Positions 45,747 to 53,653 of a DNA stretch of 53,653 nt are shown here, piece by piece. The first letter of the stretch is position 1. Each line of letters starts with the position of its first letter. The position numbers were made by a program, and so were the translations under genes. Below the pieces are notes generated by a model, which saw nothing but the letters and a program-made list of their open reading frames with translations, made no database searches and was not told where the DNA came from. Where the stretch lies: assembly GCA_947259075.1 (NCBI GenBank), contig CAMYKQ010000039.1:1-53653 (forward strand), written 5' to 3'. This DNA comes from an uncultured Gammaproteobacteria bacterium. Lineage in GTDB: Bacteria > Pseudomonadota > Gammaproteobacteria > DRLM01.

Positions 45747-46739
45747 GTGAAAAATAATAAATTTGGCGAAGTTGTCCTGTACCAGACTCCCAGTGGCGAA
45801 ACTCGCCTGGAGGTTCGGCTGGAGCATGACACCGTCTGGCTGCGGCAGGAGCAAATGAGCCAGTTGTTCGGGCGCGAACGCTCCGTGATTACCAAGCATC
45901 TGCGCAACGTGTTTGCCGAGGGGGAGCTGGACGAAAAAAGCAATGTGCAAAATTTGCACATTGCTGGTTCGGATAAGCCTGTCAGGTTTTATAACCTCGA
46001 TGTCATCATATCGGTAGGCTATCGGGTCAAGTCGCCGCAGGGTACACGCTTCCGTCAGTGGGCAACAAATGTGCTGCGCGAGCACCTGACCCAAGGCTAC
46101 ACGCTGAACCGCCAGCGCTTCGAGCAGAACGCCCGCGAGCTGGAAGCGGCGCTGGCATTGGTGCGCAAGGCGGCCGTCGGGGAGGCACTGACCACGGACC
46201 AGGGGCGCGGGCTGGTGGATGTGATAGCACGCTATGCCCAAACCTTCCTGCTGCTGCAACGCTACGACGAAGGTTTGCTGGCTGAGCCGCAGGGGGTCGC
46301 GGGCGGCAGGCTGGCGTCGCTGGATGAGTCGCGCGCGGCGCTGGCTAGGCTGAAGGCCGATCTCATCTCGCGTGGCGAGGCAACGCCGCTGTTCGCGCAG
46401 GAACGGGGTGATGCCTTCGCGGCCTTGCTGGGCAATCTCGAGCAGACGGTGTTCGGCGAGCCGGCCTATCCCAGCGTGGAGGCGAAGGCGGCGCATCTGC
46501 TGTATTTCGTCATCAAGAACCATCCGTTCTCGGACGGCAACAAGCGCAGCGCCGCCTTCCTGTTCGTGGATTTCCTGAATCGCAACGCCCGCCTGCTGGA
46601 TGAGGCTGGCAATCCGGTCATCAATGACATCGGTTTGGCGGCATTGGCCCTGTTGGTGGCGGAATCCGATCCGGCACGTAAAGAGACGATGATCCGGCTC
46701 ATCATGAATATGCTCGCGGGAGTGGCGGATGATCACTGA
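45747..46739 (+). CDS. rhuM: RhuM/Fic-DOC fusion protein
   Basis: 330 residues from GTG 45747. The N-terminal about 150 residues are the RhuM domain (TVWLRQEQMSQLFGRERSVI, FYNLDVIISVGYRVKSPQGT), which resembles phage antirepressor-like DNA-binding modules. The C-terminal part is a Fic/DOC domain with HPFSDGNKRSAA from about residue 259. The last Arg of the canonical Fic motif is absent, making it closer to Doc kinases. RhuM homologues are frequent between hsdS and hsdR. It overlaps the start of hsdR by 11 bp, so it may set hsdR translation. Confidence 0.92.
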   Translation: MKNNKFGEVVLYQTPSGETRLEVRLEHDTVWLRQEQMSQLFGRERSVITKHLRNVFAEGELDEKSNVQNLHIAGSDKPVRFYNLDVIISVGYRVKSPQGTRFRQWATNVLREHLTQGYTLNRQRFEQNARELEAALALVRKAAVGEALTTDQGRGLVDVIARYAQTFLLLQRYDEGLLAEPQGVAGGRLASLDESRAALARLKADLISRGEATPLFAQERGDAFAALLGNLEQTVFGEPAYPSVEAKAAHLLYFVIKNHPFSDGNKRSAAFLFVDFLNRNARLLDEAGNPVINDIGLAALALLVAESDPARKETMIRLIMNMLAGVADDH

Positions 46740-49700
46740 AGACCAGCTCGAACAACTCGCCCTCACTTGGTTCCAGGATTCCGGCTGGGAATATAGGCAC
46801 GGCCCGGACATCGCGCCGGATGGTGATACGCCCGAACGCGCCGATTACCGGCAGGTGTTGTTGCAAGGGCGCTTGCACGATGCGCTGCACCGGTTGAATC
46901 CGGCTGTGCCCGATGCGGTGCTGGAAGAGGTGTTGCACCGGGTCGCCAAACTGCATGAGCCTTCGGTTATCCAGAGTAACCGCAGCTTCCACGAAGCGCT
47001 GCTCGACGGGCTGGCGGTGATTGTCGAGAAGAACGGCGAGAAGCGCGGCGACCGCGTGCGCTTGATCGATTTCGAGCATCCGGAACTAAACCAGTTTCTA
47101 GTGGTGAACCAGTACACGGTGCTGGGCACCAAACAGCCGCGGCGGCCGGACCTGGTGTGTTTTATCAACGGCATTCCCATCGCGGTGATCGAACTCAAGA
47201 ACCCGGCGACGGAGCAGGCGGCTATCTGGTCGGCGTTCAATCAGCTGGAAACCTACAAAGCTGAGATTACCGATCTGTTTGTGTTCAACGAGGCGTTGGT
47301 GATTTCGGATGGCCTGCACGCGCGCGTGGGTTCGCTGACGGCGGACCGGGAACGCTTTATGCCGTGGCGCACGCTGCGCAACGAGAACGACCGGCCGTTG
47401 CTGGAGTTTGAGCTGGAGAAAATGGTGCGCGGCTTCTTCGCGCCCGGGCTGCTGCTGGACTATCTGCGCTACTTCATTTTGTTCGAGCAGGGCGACGACG
47501 GGATCATCAAGAAGATCGCCGGTTATCACCAGTTTCACGCCGTGCGCGAGGCGGTGCGCGCCACGGTGATTGCAGCCACGCAGCCGCAGGTTGCGGCGAG
47601 CAAAGCAGAGGAGGAGCGCGCCACCTATGGTAAACGTGTGGTGCCCGGTTCGCGCAAGGGCGGCATCGTGTGGCACACCCAGGGCTCGGGCAAGAGCATT
47701 TCCATGGTGTGCTACACCGGCAAGCTGATGCAGCAGCCGGAGATGCGGAACCCGACGATAGTCGTGGTCACCGACCGCAATGATTTGGACGGGCAATTGT
47801 TCCAGACCTTTGCGGGTGCGCGATCGCTGTTGAAGGAAACGCCGCAACAGGCCGAAGACCGCGACCAGTTGCGAACACTGTTGAATGGACGGCCAGCCGG
47901 CGGCATTATTTTTACAACCGTACAAAAATTCTCGCCCGAAAAGGACGAGGAGCAGTTCCCGCGCCTGACCGATCGAACCAACGTCGTCGTCATCGCCGAC
48001 GAGGCGCACCGCTCCCAGTATGGCTTTAACGCGGTGCTGGACAAGAAGACGGGCAAATACAAATATGGTTTTGCCAAACACCTGCGCGATGCCTTGCCCA
48101 ACGCGACCTTTGTCGGCTTTACCGGTACGCCGGTGGAGACCGACGACAAGGACACCCGCGCGGTATTCGGTGATTACGTCAGTGTCTACGATATTCAAGA
48201 TGCCGTGGATGACGGTGCCACCGTACCGATCTACTACGAAAGCCGTTTGGCCAAGCTGGATATCAACCAAGCGGAGATCGAACAGCTCAGCGACCAAGTC
48301 GATGAGATTTTCGAGGACGAAGAGAGTCTCGCGCTGCGCGAAGCGGCCAAGACCAAGTGGGCCGCCTTGGAAAAACTGGTCGGCGCCGAGCCGCGTATCC
48401 AGCAAGTCGCCGCCGATCTCGTGCAGCATTTCGAGGCGCGTATCGCGGCGGTTGAAGGTAAAGCCATGATCGTGGCCATGAGCCGGCAAATCTGCGTCGA
48501 TCTATTCGATGCGATTATAGAATTGCGTCCGCACTGGAAAGGCACATTGGTGCCGGGAAAAGGCACGGATAAACCGAGTCACTACAGCTCGGATGATGGC
48601 GCAATCCGCATTGTCATGACAGGATCCGCCGCCGATAATGCGAAGTTGCAACCGCACATCTACAACGCCACCACCAAGAAGCAACTGGAAAAGCGCTTCA
48701 AGAACCCGAAGGACCCGCTGAAGCTGGTGATCGTGCGCGACATGTGGCTCACCGGTTTTGATGTGCCGTGCCTGCACACCATGTACGTGGACAAGCCCAT
48801 GCGCGACCACAACCTGATGCAGGCCATCGCCCGCGTGAACCGCGTATTCCGCGACAAGGAAGGCGGTTTGGTGGTGGACTACATCGGCATCGCCGCCGAG
48901 CTGCGCCGGGCGCTCAAGACCTACACCGAGAGCCGCGGCAAGGGCCAGCCGACACTCGATGCGGTGGAAGCGCTGGCCAAGCTCAAGGAACTGATGGACA
49001 TCGCGCGCGGGCTATTGCACGGCTTCGACTATTCGGCGTATCGCACGCAGGCCACCGGCTTGCTGCTGCCGACCGCCAACTTTGTGCTGGGGCTGGATGA
49101 CGGCAAGAAGCGCTGGTTCGACGTGGTGTTGGCCATCACCAAAGCCTTTTCGCTGTGCGGCACGCTGGACGAAGCGATTGAGCTGCGAGAAGAGATCGCT
49201 TTCTTCCAGGCGATCAAGAGCGTGATCGCCAAGGCAACGGTACCCGACAAGAAGCTCTCCGAAGACAAAAAGAATGCCGTTCTCAAGCAGATTCTAGATA
49301 ACGCGGTCGTAGCCCAGGGTGTGGAGGATATTTTCAAACTGGCGGGATTGGATCGGCCAGATATTGGCATCTTGTCCGATGCATTTTTGGAAGAGGTGCG
49401 CCAGCTACCCCAGCGTAACTTTGCCGTCGAACTGCTGCAAAAACTACTTAATGATGAGATAAAATCTCGCAGCCGCACAAACGTGATCCTGGAGAAGAAA
49501 TTCAGCGATCGCTTACTGGCCGCGCTGAACCGTTACCGCAGCAGAGCCATTGAGAGTGCTCAGGTCATCGAAGAACTGATCGAGATGGCCAAGGAGTTCC
49601 GCGAAGCGGCCAAACGGGGCGAGAACCTGGGCCTCACCGAATCCGAACTCGCCTTCTACGATGCCTTGGCGGTCAACGAAAGCGCTGTGCGCGAGCTGGG

Positions 49701-49917
49701 TGATGAAGTCCTGAAAAGGATTGCGAACGAATTGACCGAAAAACTGCGCAACAGCACAACGGTGGATTGGCAAAGGCGCGAGAGCGTGCGCGCGCGGCTG
49801 CGCAACCTGGTGCGCATCACCTTGCGCCGCTACAAATATCCGCCGGATAAACAGGAAGAAGCAATACGATTGGTTCTCGAACAGGCAGAACGGTTATCGG
49901 ATGAGTGGGTGAAATAG
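46729..49917 (+). CDS. hsdR: type I restriction enzyme motor/endonuclease subunit
   Basis: 1062 residues, full length. The N-terminal PD-(D/E)xK nuclease has RRPDLVCFINGIPIAVIELK (Asp near 140, Glu-x-Lys near 153-155). The SF2 translocase follows: Walker A HTQGSGKS near 315, DEAHRSQYG near 424, FVGFTGTPV, and late helicase block LMQAIARVNRVFRDKEGG. The C-terminal about 250 residues are helical and bind HsdM. HsdR cuts unmodified DNA after ATP-driven translocation. The nearest methyltransferase and specificity genes are 4.7 kb upstream, separated by accessory inserts. No terminator is evident after it. Confidence 0.95.
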   Translation: MITEDQLEQLALTWFQDSGWEYRHGPDIAPDGDTPERADYRQVLLQGRLHDALHRLNPAVPDAVLEEVLHRVAKLHEPSVIQSNRSFHEALLDGLAVIVEKNGEKRGDRVRLIDFEHPELNQFLVVNQYTVLGTKQPRRPDLVCFINGIPIAVIELKNPATEQAAIWSAFNQLETYKAEITDLFVFNEALVISDGLHARVGSLTADRERFMPWRTLRNENDRPLLEFELEKMVRGFFAPGLLLDYLRYFILFEQGDDGIIKKIAGYHQFHAVREAVRATVIAATQPQVAASKAEEERATYGKRVVPGSRKGGIVWHTQGSGKSISMVCYTGKLMQQPEMRNPTIVVVTDRNDLDGQLFQTFAGARSLLKETPQQAEDRDQLRTLLNGRPAGGIIFTTVQKFSPEKDEEQFPRLTDRTNVVVIADEAHRSQYGFNAVLDKKTGKYKYGFAKHLRDALPNATFVGFTGTPVETDDKDTRAVFGDYVSVYDIQDAVDDGATVPIYYESRLAKLDINQAEIEQLSDQVDEIFEDEESLALREAAKTKWAALEKLVGAEPRIQQVAADLVQHFEARIAAVEGKAMIVAMSRQICVDLFDAIIELRPHWKGTLVPGKGTDKPSHYSSDDGAIRIVMTGSAADNAKLQPHIYNATTKKQLEKRFKNPKDPLKLVIVRDMWLTGFDVPCLHTMYVDKPMRDHNLMQAIARVNRVFRDKEGGLVVDYIGIAAELRRALKTYTESRGKGQPTLDAVEALAKLKELMDIARGLLHGFDYSAYRTQATGLLLPTANFVLGLDDGKKRWFDVVLAITKAFSLCGTLDEAIELREEIAFFQAIKSVIAKATVPDKKLSEDKKNAVLKQILDNAVVAQGVEDIFKLAGLDRPDIGILSDAFLEEVRQLPQRNFAVELLQKLLNDEIKSRSRTNVILEKKFSDRLLAALNRYRSRAIESAQVIEELIEMAKEFREAAKRGENLGLTESELAFYDALAVNESAVRELGDEVLKRIANELTEKLRNSTTVDWQRRESVRARLRNLVRITLRRYKYPPDKQEEAIRLVLEQAERLSDEWVK

Positions 49918-50082
49918 CTGCGCTTAGGTGTTTGATGGGTACAAAGGTGAAGAGCAATTTTTATGAAGAGCTGGTGCCTATTAGTTTTAATTGGCCGGGT
50001 ATAAAGGTTTCAATTAGCCGGGAACACAGGCCCATTCCCGATTTATAATGATTTGTCTCCAGATCAAGTATAAGGTCAGAAA

Positions 50083-50583
50083 TTGATTAAAGTCATCGAC
50101 AAAGTCGGCATGCCCCATGTGTTGAGCTTTATCTTGCACAAGCTGGACGCCTATGATGTGTCGCTCATGGAGTGGATCAAGCTGCTGCCCTTGAATAAAA
50201 ATCATGCGATGCACGGCTGTTGCGCCTATCCGGTTTATTCCAGGTTGCGGAAAGACGAGATGCTCAAGGGTTATCGCATCCGCGCCAGTGTGAATGTGGA
50301 GATGGCGCCGCCCATCGTGTTTCAACATTGGGGGCGTATTCCGTCGAATAGTCATAAGCAGGGCTGGTATTCGGGTGAGCAGACTTTCGTGTTCGAGGAT
50401 TTGGAGGAGTGCGCCTTGCATACCTTGGCGCATGAGTGTTTTCATTTCTTGAGCCACACGCGGCAGCTGCGGCACAAGAATACCGAGGCGAACGCCAATT
50501 GGTGGGCGGATCAGTGGACGAATGAGTTCATGGGCATGGCGGCGCATGGGCCGGACTCAAATACTATGAAGGGTGTCATATGA
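50083..50583 (+). CDS. small HExxH putative metallopeptidase
   Basis: 166 residues from TTG 50083, with AAGG upstream. The zinc signature is [16 protein letters not shown] (HExxH), with a downstream [13 protein letters not shown] that could provide a third Glu ligand as in gluzincins. There is no signal peptide or membrane helix. I know no characterised homologue. It overlaps the FKBP gene by 4 bp. Confidence 0.65.
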   Translation: MIKVIDKVGMPHVLSFILHKLDAYDVSLMEWIKLLPLNKNHAMHGCCAYPVYSRLRKDEMLKGYRIRASVNVEMAPPIVFQHWGRIPSNSHKQGWYSGEQTFVFEDLEECALHTLAHECFHFLSHTRQLRHKNTEANANWWADQWTNEFMGMAAHGPDSNTMKGVI

Positions 50584-51056
50584 GTGCAGAAAGAGTGCAA
50601 GGCAGGCGGGGTGGTATGATGGCGCCCTTAATGGTGGTGGGGGCGGCGCTGCTGCTGGTGGTGAGCGCCTGTACCGATACGGTGGATTCAAACAGCGGGG
50701 TGAGCGGCGTGACTGAGTTGATTAAGACTGATGTGGTGGTGGGCGAGGGTGAGGAAGCGATGGCGGGGCAGAACGTGTCCGTGCATTACACCGGCTGGCT
50801 GTATGACGAGGCCGCGGCGGATCACAAGGGCAAGAAGTTCGACAGCTCGCGCGATCGCGGCGACCCCTTTGAATTTCCCCTAGGTGGCGGCCGGGTAATC
50901 AAGGGCTGGGATCAAGGCGTGGCGGGCATGAAGGTGGGCGGTCAGCGCACTTTGACGATTCCACCCGCGCTTGGCTATGGGTCGCGCGGCGCGGGCGGGG
51001 TGATTCCGCCGAATGCGACCTTGGTGTTCGATGTTGAATTGCTAGGCGTGCGGTAG
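50580..51056 (+). CDS. FKBP-type peptidyl-prolyl isomerase, lipoprotein
   Basis: 158 residues. A hydrophobic signal with lipobox LLLVVSAC suggests export and lipidation; translation may begin at Met13 or Met14, which gives a better signal length. The FKBP fold is complete: [72 protein letters not shown] and [11 protein letters not shown]. It catalyses prolyl cis-trans isomerisation, probably in the periplasm. Confidence 0.92.
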   Translation: MSAERVQGRRGGMMAPLMVVGAALLLVVSACTDTVDSNSGVSGVTELIKTDVVVGEGEEAMAGQNVSVHYTGWLYDEAAADHKGKKFDSSRDRGDPFEFPLGGGRVIKGWDQGVAGMKVGGQRTLTIPPALGYGSRGAGGVIPPNATLVFDVELLGVR

Positions 51057-51125
51057 TAATAAACACGTAGCGGTCAACGCTGATTGAGATTTTCGTAGAG
51101 TTGTATTGCATTCGGAGTCGTCCCC

Positions 51126-51671
51126 ATGGGGAATTCATTATTGGAGCAGCTGAAGAAGAGCGGCCTGGTTGATAAGAACAAGGCGCAGGCGCTGAAGCAC
51201 AGCCAGTATAAAAGTCAGAAGCAGAAGGCCAAAAAAGGCGCCCGCGACGCGCCGGGTGAGGCCGCGCTGCTGGCGCAAAAGGCCCAGGCCGAAAAGCTGG
51301 AGCGCGACCGCCTGCTTAATCAGCAGAAGCAGGAGGAGGCGCAGCGCAAGGCCATCGCGGCGCAGGTGCGGCAGTTGATCGAGACCAATCGCGTGCAAGC
51401 GCGTGAGGGCGATATTGCCTACAACTTCGCCGACGCCAATGTGGTCAAGCGCCTGTATGTGTCGCAGCAGATACACCAGCATCTCATGAGCGGCCGCCTC
51501 GCCATCGCCAAGCTGGGTGCGGCTTATGAGCTGGTGCCCATGGCGGTGGCGGAGAAGATCAAGCAGCGTGACGCCCAGTGCATCATTCAGGCGGATCACG
51601 CCGTCGAGCCGCAGCAGGACGGGGATGATCCCTATGCCGATTATAAGATACCGGATGATCTGATGTGGTGA
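51126..51671 (+). CDS. DUF2058 (YaiL-like) protein
   Basis: 181 residues with GGAG before ATG 51126. It starts with the family motif NSLLEQLKKSGLVDKNKAQA, followed by a Lys/Gln/Arg-rich coiled coil (about 25-90) and a compact C-terminal domain (YNFADANVVKRLYVSQQIHQ, AKLGAAYELVPMAVAEKI). DUF2058 proteins are annotated as nucleic-acid associated; the mechanism is unknown. It ends with an acidic tail. Confidence 0.88.
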   Translation: MGNSLLEQLKKSGLVDKNKAQALKHSQYKSQKQKAKKGARDAPGEAALLAQKAQAEKLERDRLLNQQKQEEAQRKAIAAQVRQLIETNRVQAREGDIAYNFADANVVKRLYVSQQIHQHLMSGRLAIAKLGAAYELVPMAVAEKIKQRDAQCIIQADHAVEPQQDGDDPYADYKIPDDLMW

Positions 51672-51715
51672 ATGGGCCATCCATGTCTATGTGCTGATGA
51701 GCAATCATGTGCTTG

Positions 51716-51785
51716 GACGCACGACGCACGACGCACGACGCACGACGCACGACGCACGACGCACGATGCACGATGCACGATGCAC
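51716..51785 (+). repeat. 7-bp tandem repeat, 10 units
   Basis: Seven copies of GACGCAC are followed by three of GATGCAC with no gaps. It begins 45 bp after the DUF2058 stop and runs straight into the RAYT remnant. It is a simple-sequence tract, able to change length by slippage. Confidence 0.95.
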
Positions 51786-51786
51786 G

Positions 51787-52145
51787 CTGATCGCGATGGC
51801 CTTGGCCGCATGCTGCAATACCTGGGGCGCGGGTACGTGCCTTATATAAATTGCAATTGCGGCACGAGCGGCACGCTGTGGGAAGGTGGTAAAAAGCCGT
51901 CTGGCCGGCGGCGATCATCTTTTGAGCCGCATGCGCTATATTGAACTCAATCCCGTGCGTGCCGGCATGGTCATGCATTCACGGGGCTAGCGTTGGCCCA
52001 GCTACCGGACGAACGCGGAGGAGCGGGAGGATGCGATCATTAGTCCGCATGCGTTTTATCTTGCCTTGGGAAAAACGGCAAGTCAGCATCAAGAAACCTG
52101 CCGTGCCTTGTTCAAAGCGCATCTTGATGAGGAAGACTTGAGTCA
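51787..52145 (+). pseudogene. RAYT transposase remnant
   Basis: Parts of a second, different RAYT are readable. DGLGRMLQYLGRGYVPYINC and SGTLWEGGKK are in one frame; LLSRMRYIELNPVRAGMVMH, with the nucleophile Tyr, is in another. Then an in-frame TAG occurs near 51989, followed by RWPSYRTNAEERED and SPHAFYLALGKT. The N-terminal half with the HUH motif is missing. A frameshift near 51920 and the internal stop make it inactive. It merges into dispersed repeat A. Confidence 0.85.
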
Positions 52146-52152
52146 ATCAGAG

Positions 52153-52340
52153 CCCTGGCGAGCCAAGGAGGGCGAAGCGAAGGCGAGAAGCCCGCGGTAG
52201 AGGCGAAGCGGCGTCAGTCTTGGGGTAGCCGAAATGCGCAGCGTAGTAGCGCATCGGGGCGGGCGCAGGACGTCCGCGGCAAAAGGAGTCAACATCGCGA
52301 GACCGAGGTCGATTCGCACAGGGAGGTGCGAAGCGTTTTC
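52153..52340 (+). repeat. dispersed repeat A, copy next to RAYT remnant
   Basis: It runs from GCGAGCCAAGGAGGGCGAAG through GAAGCGGCGTCAGTC and GACGTCCGCGGCAAAAGGAG to CGCACAGGGAGGTGCGAAGC, matching 36232-36412 in reverse. The core can fold into a short hairpin. Its position directly behind a RAYT fragment suggests it may be that transposase's REP-like substrate. From 52341 to 52473 no gene is seen. Confidence 0.8.
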
Positions 52341-52473
52341 CGTGGCCGCGCACATCCTGGTGAACGGGCACGCCCTTGGGGGATGAGTTGTTTAAGGCGA
52401 AAGTGGAGGTCGAGTTAATGATGGATGTGGAGCATGCTAGAAGAGGGCGCCCTTTTAAAGGGCTCTGCCGCCT

Positions 52474-53427
52474 TTGAAACAGGCTGTATTTCTCGATCGC
52501 GGCGCGCTGGACCGGGGTGATGTCGATGTGTCGCCGCTGGCCGTCGCTGATTTGCAGTGGACCTTTTATGAGGCGACGCCGCCCGCCGATCTGACGGCGC
52601 GCATCGCCGCCGCTCACGTGGTGATTACCAACAAGGTGCTGTTGAACGACGCGGCCTTTGCCGCCGCGCCGGCGTTGAAGTTGGTGTGTGTCTCGGCCAC
52701 GGGGACGAATAATGTGGATTTGGCCGCCGCGCGCGCCCGGGGTGTGGCGGTGTGTAATGTGCGCGGCTATGCCACGCCGTCGGTGGCGGAGCACGTGTTT
52801 GCTTTGTTGCTGGCCTTGTGCCGCAATCTGCCAGGTTATCGCGCCGCGGTGCAGCGCGGGCGCTGGCAACAAGGGCCGCATTTTTGTTTTCTCGATTATC
52901 CAATCGTGGAGTTGCGCGGCAAGACGCTGGGCATCGTCGGTTATGGTGAGTTGGGGCAGGCGGTGGCGAAACTCGCCGAGGCCTTTGGCATGGGGGTGTT
53001 GATCGCGGCACGCCCCGGCGCGGCGGTGGCGGCGGGGCGCGTGCCCTTGGCGGCGTTGTTGCCGCAAGTGGATGTCTTGAGTTTGCATTGCCCGCTCACG
53101 CCCGAGACCGCGGGTTTGATTGGCGCGAAGGAGTTGCGTTTGATGCGGCGCGGGGCGCTGCTGATTAATACCGCACGCGGCGGCATCGTCGATGAAGCGG
53201 CGCTGGCCGCCGCGCTGCGCGCCGGTGAATTGGGCGGCGCGGGAATGGATGTGCTCAGCCGTGAGCCGCCGCTTGAGAATCCTTTGCTCGCCGCCGATGT
53301 GCCTAATCTAATCGTCACGCCGCATATCGCCTGGGCCAGCCAAGAGGCGCGTCAGCGCCTGGTGAACGAGGTGGGCGAGAATATCCGTGCTTATCTCGAT
53401 GGCGAGTCGCGGAACCGCTTGGTGTGA
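52474..53427 (+). CDS. D-2-hydroxyacid dehydrogenase (glycerate dehydrogenase-like)
   Basis: 317 residues from TTG 52474 with only a weak AAGGG upstream. The NAD site is GIVGYGELGQAVA (GxGxxG). The catalytic set is Arg in INTARGGIVDEAAL, Glu in SREPPLENPLL and His in VTPHIAWAS. VCVSATGTNNVDL is typical of the HprA group, which interconverts hydroxypyruvate and D-glycerate. The family is broad, so the substrate is inferred. It is monocistronic. Confidence 0.88.
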   Translation: MKQAVFLDRGALDRGDVDVSPLAVADLQWTFYEATPPADLTARIAAAHVVITNKVLLNDAAFAAAPALKLVCVSATGTNNVDLAAARARGVAVCNVRGYATPSVAEHVFALLLALCRNLPGYRAAVQRGRWQQGPHFCFLDYPIVELRGKTLGIVGYGELGQAVAKLAEAFGMGVLIAARPGAAVAAGRVPLAALLPQVDVLSLHCPLTPETAGLIGAKELRLMRRGALLINTARGGIVDEAALAAALRAGELGGAGMDVLSREPPLENPLLAADVPNLIVTPHIAWASQEARQRLVNEVGENIRAYLDGESRNRLV

Positions 53428-53460
53428 CGCGGACGTGATCAGGGTTCGTACCGCCCCCCG

Positions 53461-53506
53461 CACCACCCCGCCCCTGCGGGGCACCCCTCCTCGGAGAGGA
53501 GGGGAG
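53461..53506 (-). repeat. REP family C variant
   Basis: CACCCCTCCTCGGAGAGGAGGGG preceded by CCCCGCCCCTGCGGGG. It is the inverted and slightly altered form of the two-hairpin repeats at 38081 and 38241, just after the dehydrogenase gene. Confidence 0.75.
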
Positions 53507-53653
53507 AAATAAAAAAACACACCGCCCCTCCTTTTCCAAGATGGGAGAAATGAAAAAGCATATCGCCCTTCTTTTTCAAAGAGGGGTGGGCGCGAAAATG
53601 AAAAAGCATGTCTCCCCTCCTTTTCAAAGGGGGTGGACGTGAAAATGAAAAAG
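53506..53653. repeat. degenerate 41-47-bp direct repeats at the window end
   Basis: Units begin GAAA(A)TGAAAAAGCAT and contain CCCCTCCTTTTCAAAG. Starts are at about 53506 (most diverged), 53547, 53594 and 53641, the last cut by the window edge. The spacing between the last three is 47 bp. The purine-rich GAAAATGAAAAAG word is exact in the last two. Confidence 0.8.

Noticed and set aside
47098-48489. A 463-codon open frame opposite hsdR
   Set aside because: It lies entirely inside hsdR, on the other strand, with low-complexity composition and no recognisable motif.
51716-51785. Short repeats considered as a CRISPR array
   Set aside because: The units are 7 bp with no spacers, so this is a simple tandem repeat.

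Overview
The window looks like a high-GC gammaproteobacterial chromosome. ZipA, DksA, TamA/TamB, PrmB, HemN, type I QueF, CysZ and Acs point that way, and ZipA is essentially confined to Gammaproteobacteria. I could not fix a genus. I recognise no tRNA, rRNA or CRISPR array.

Region 1 (about 0-9.1 kb, minus strand) is a cluster of transglutaminase-like enzymes, a circularly permuted ATP-grasp protein and alpha-E domain proteins. This family set has been proposed in comparative-genomic work to be an uncharacterised peptide or amide synthesis and processing system. An intact ATP-grasp/alpha-E fusion (1038-3602) lies between two transglutaminases (136-1041; 3843-7214, the latter with a DUF2126 half). 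Upstream is a second, decayed ATP-grasp plus alpha-E pair (7230-9078). One of its frameshifts is exactly a 19-bp tandem duplication. A 183-bp element with 21-bp perfect terminal inverted repeats sits between the two large genes and supplies the stop codon of one of them.

Region 2 (9.3-34.2 kb) is mostly core chromosome: a VOC/HPPD-like protein, acs, dksA, a CbbY-like phosphatase, an aminotransferase, a degenerate HD-GYP protein, cysZ, a FGGY sugar kinase, queF, smc-zipA, a third transglutaminase, cytochrome b561, tamA-tamB, prmB and hemN.

Region 3 (34.2-38.7 kb) holds a cytochrome c, a membrane-anchored zinc-ribbon metalloprotease, a methyltransferase and a 32-residue lysine-rich protein. 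They sit among three families of dispersed palindromic repeats.

Region 4 (38.7-49.9 kb) is a heavily remodelled type I restriction-modification island: hsdM-hsdS-DUF3800-unknown gene-hsdR start fragment-fic-hsdR start fragment-REP/RAYT element-rhuM/fic-full hsdR. hsdM carries an in-frame DUF559 nuclease-like cassette flanked by 35-bp inverted REP palindromes, plus a second in-frame solo REP. The first about 40 codons of hsdR occur three times in diverged form, each next to an inserted gene. This island is the most novel part of the window.

Region 5 (49.9-53.65 kb) holds a small HExxH protein coupled to an FKBP lipoprotein, a DUF2058 protein, a 7-bp tandem repeat, a wrecked RAYT transposase followed by a dispersed repeat, a D-2-hydroxyacid dehydrogenase, and a 47-bp direct repeat running off the end.
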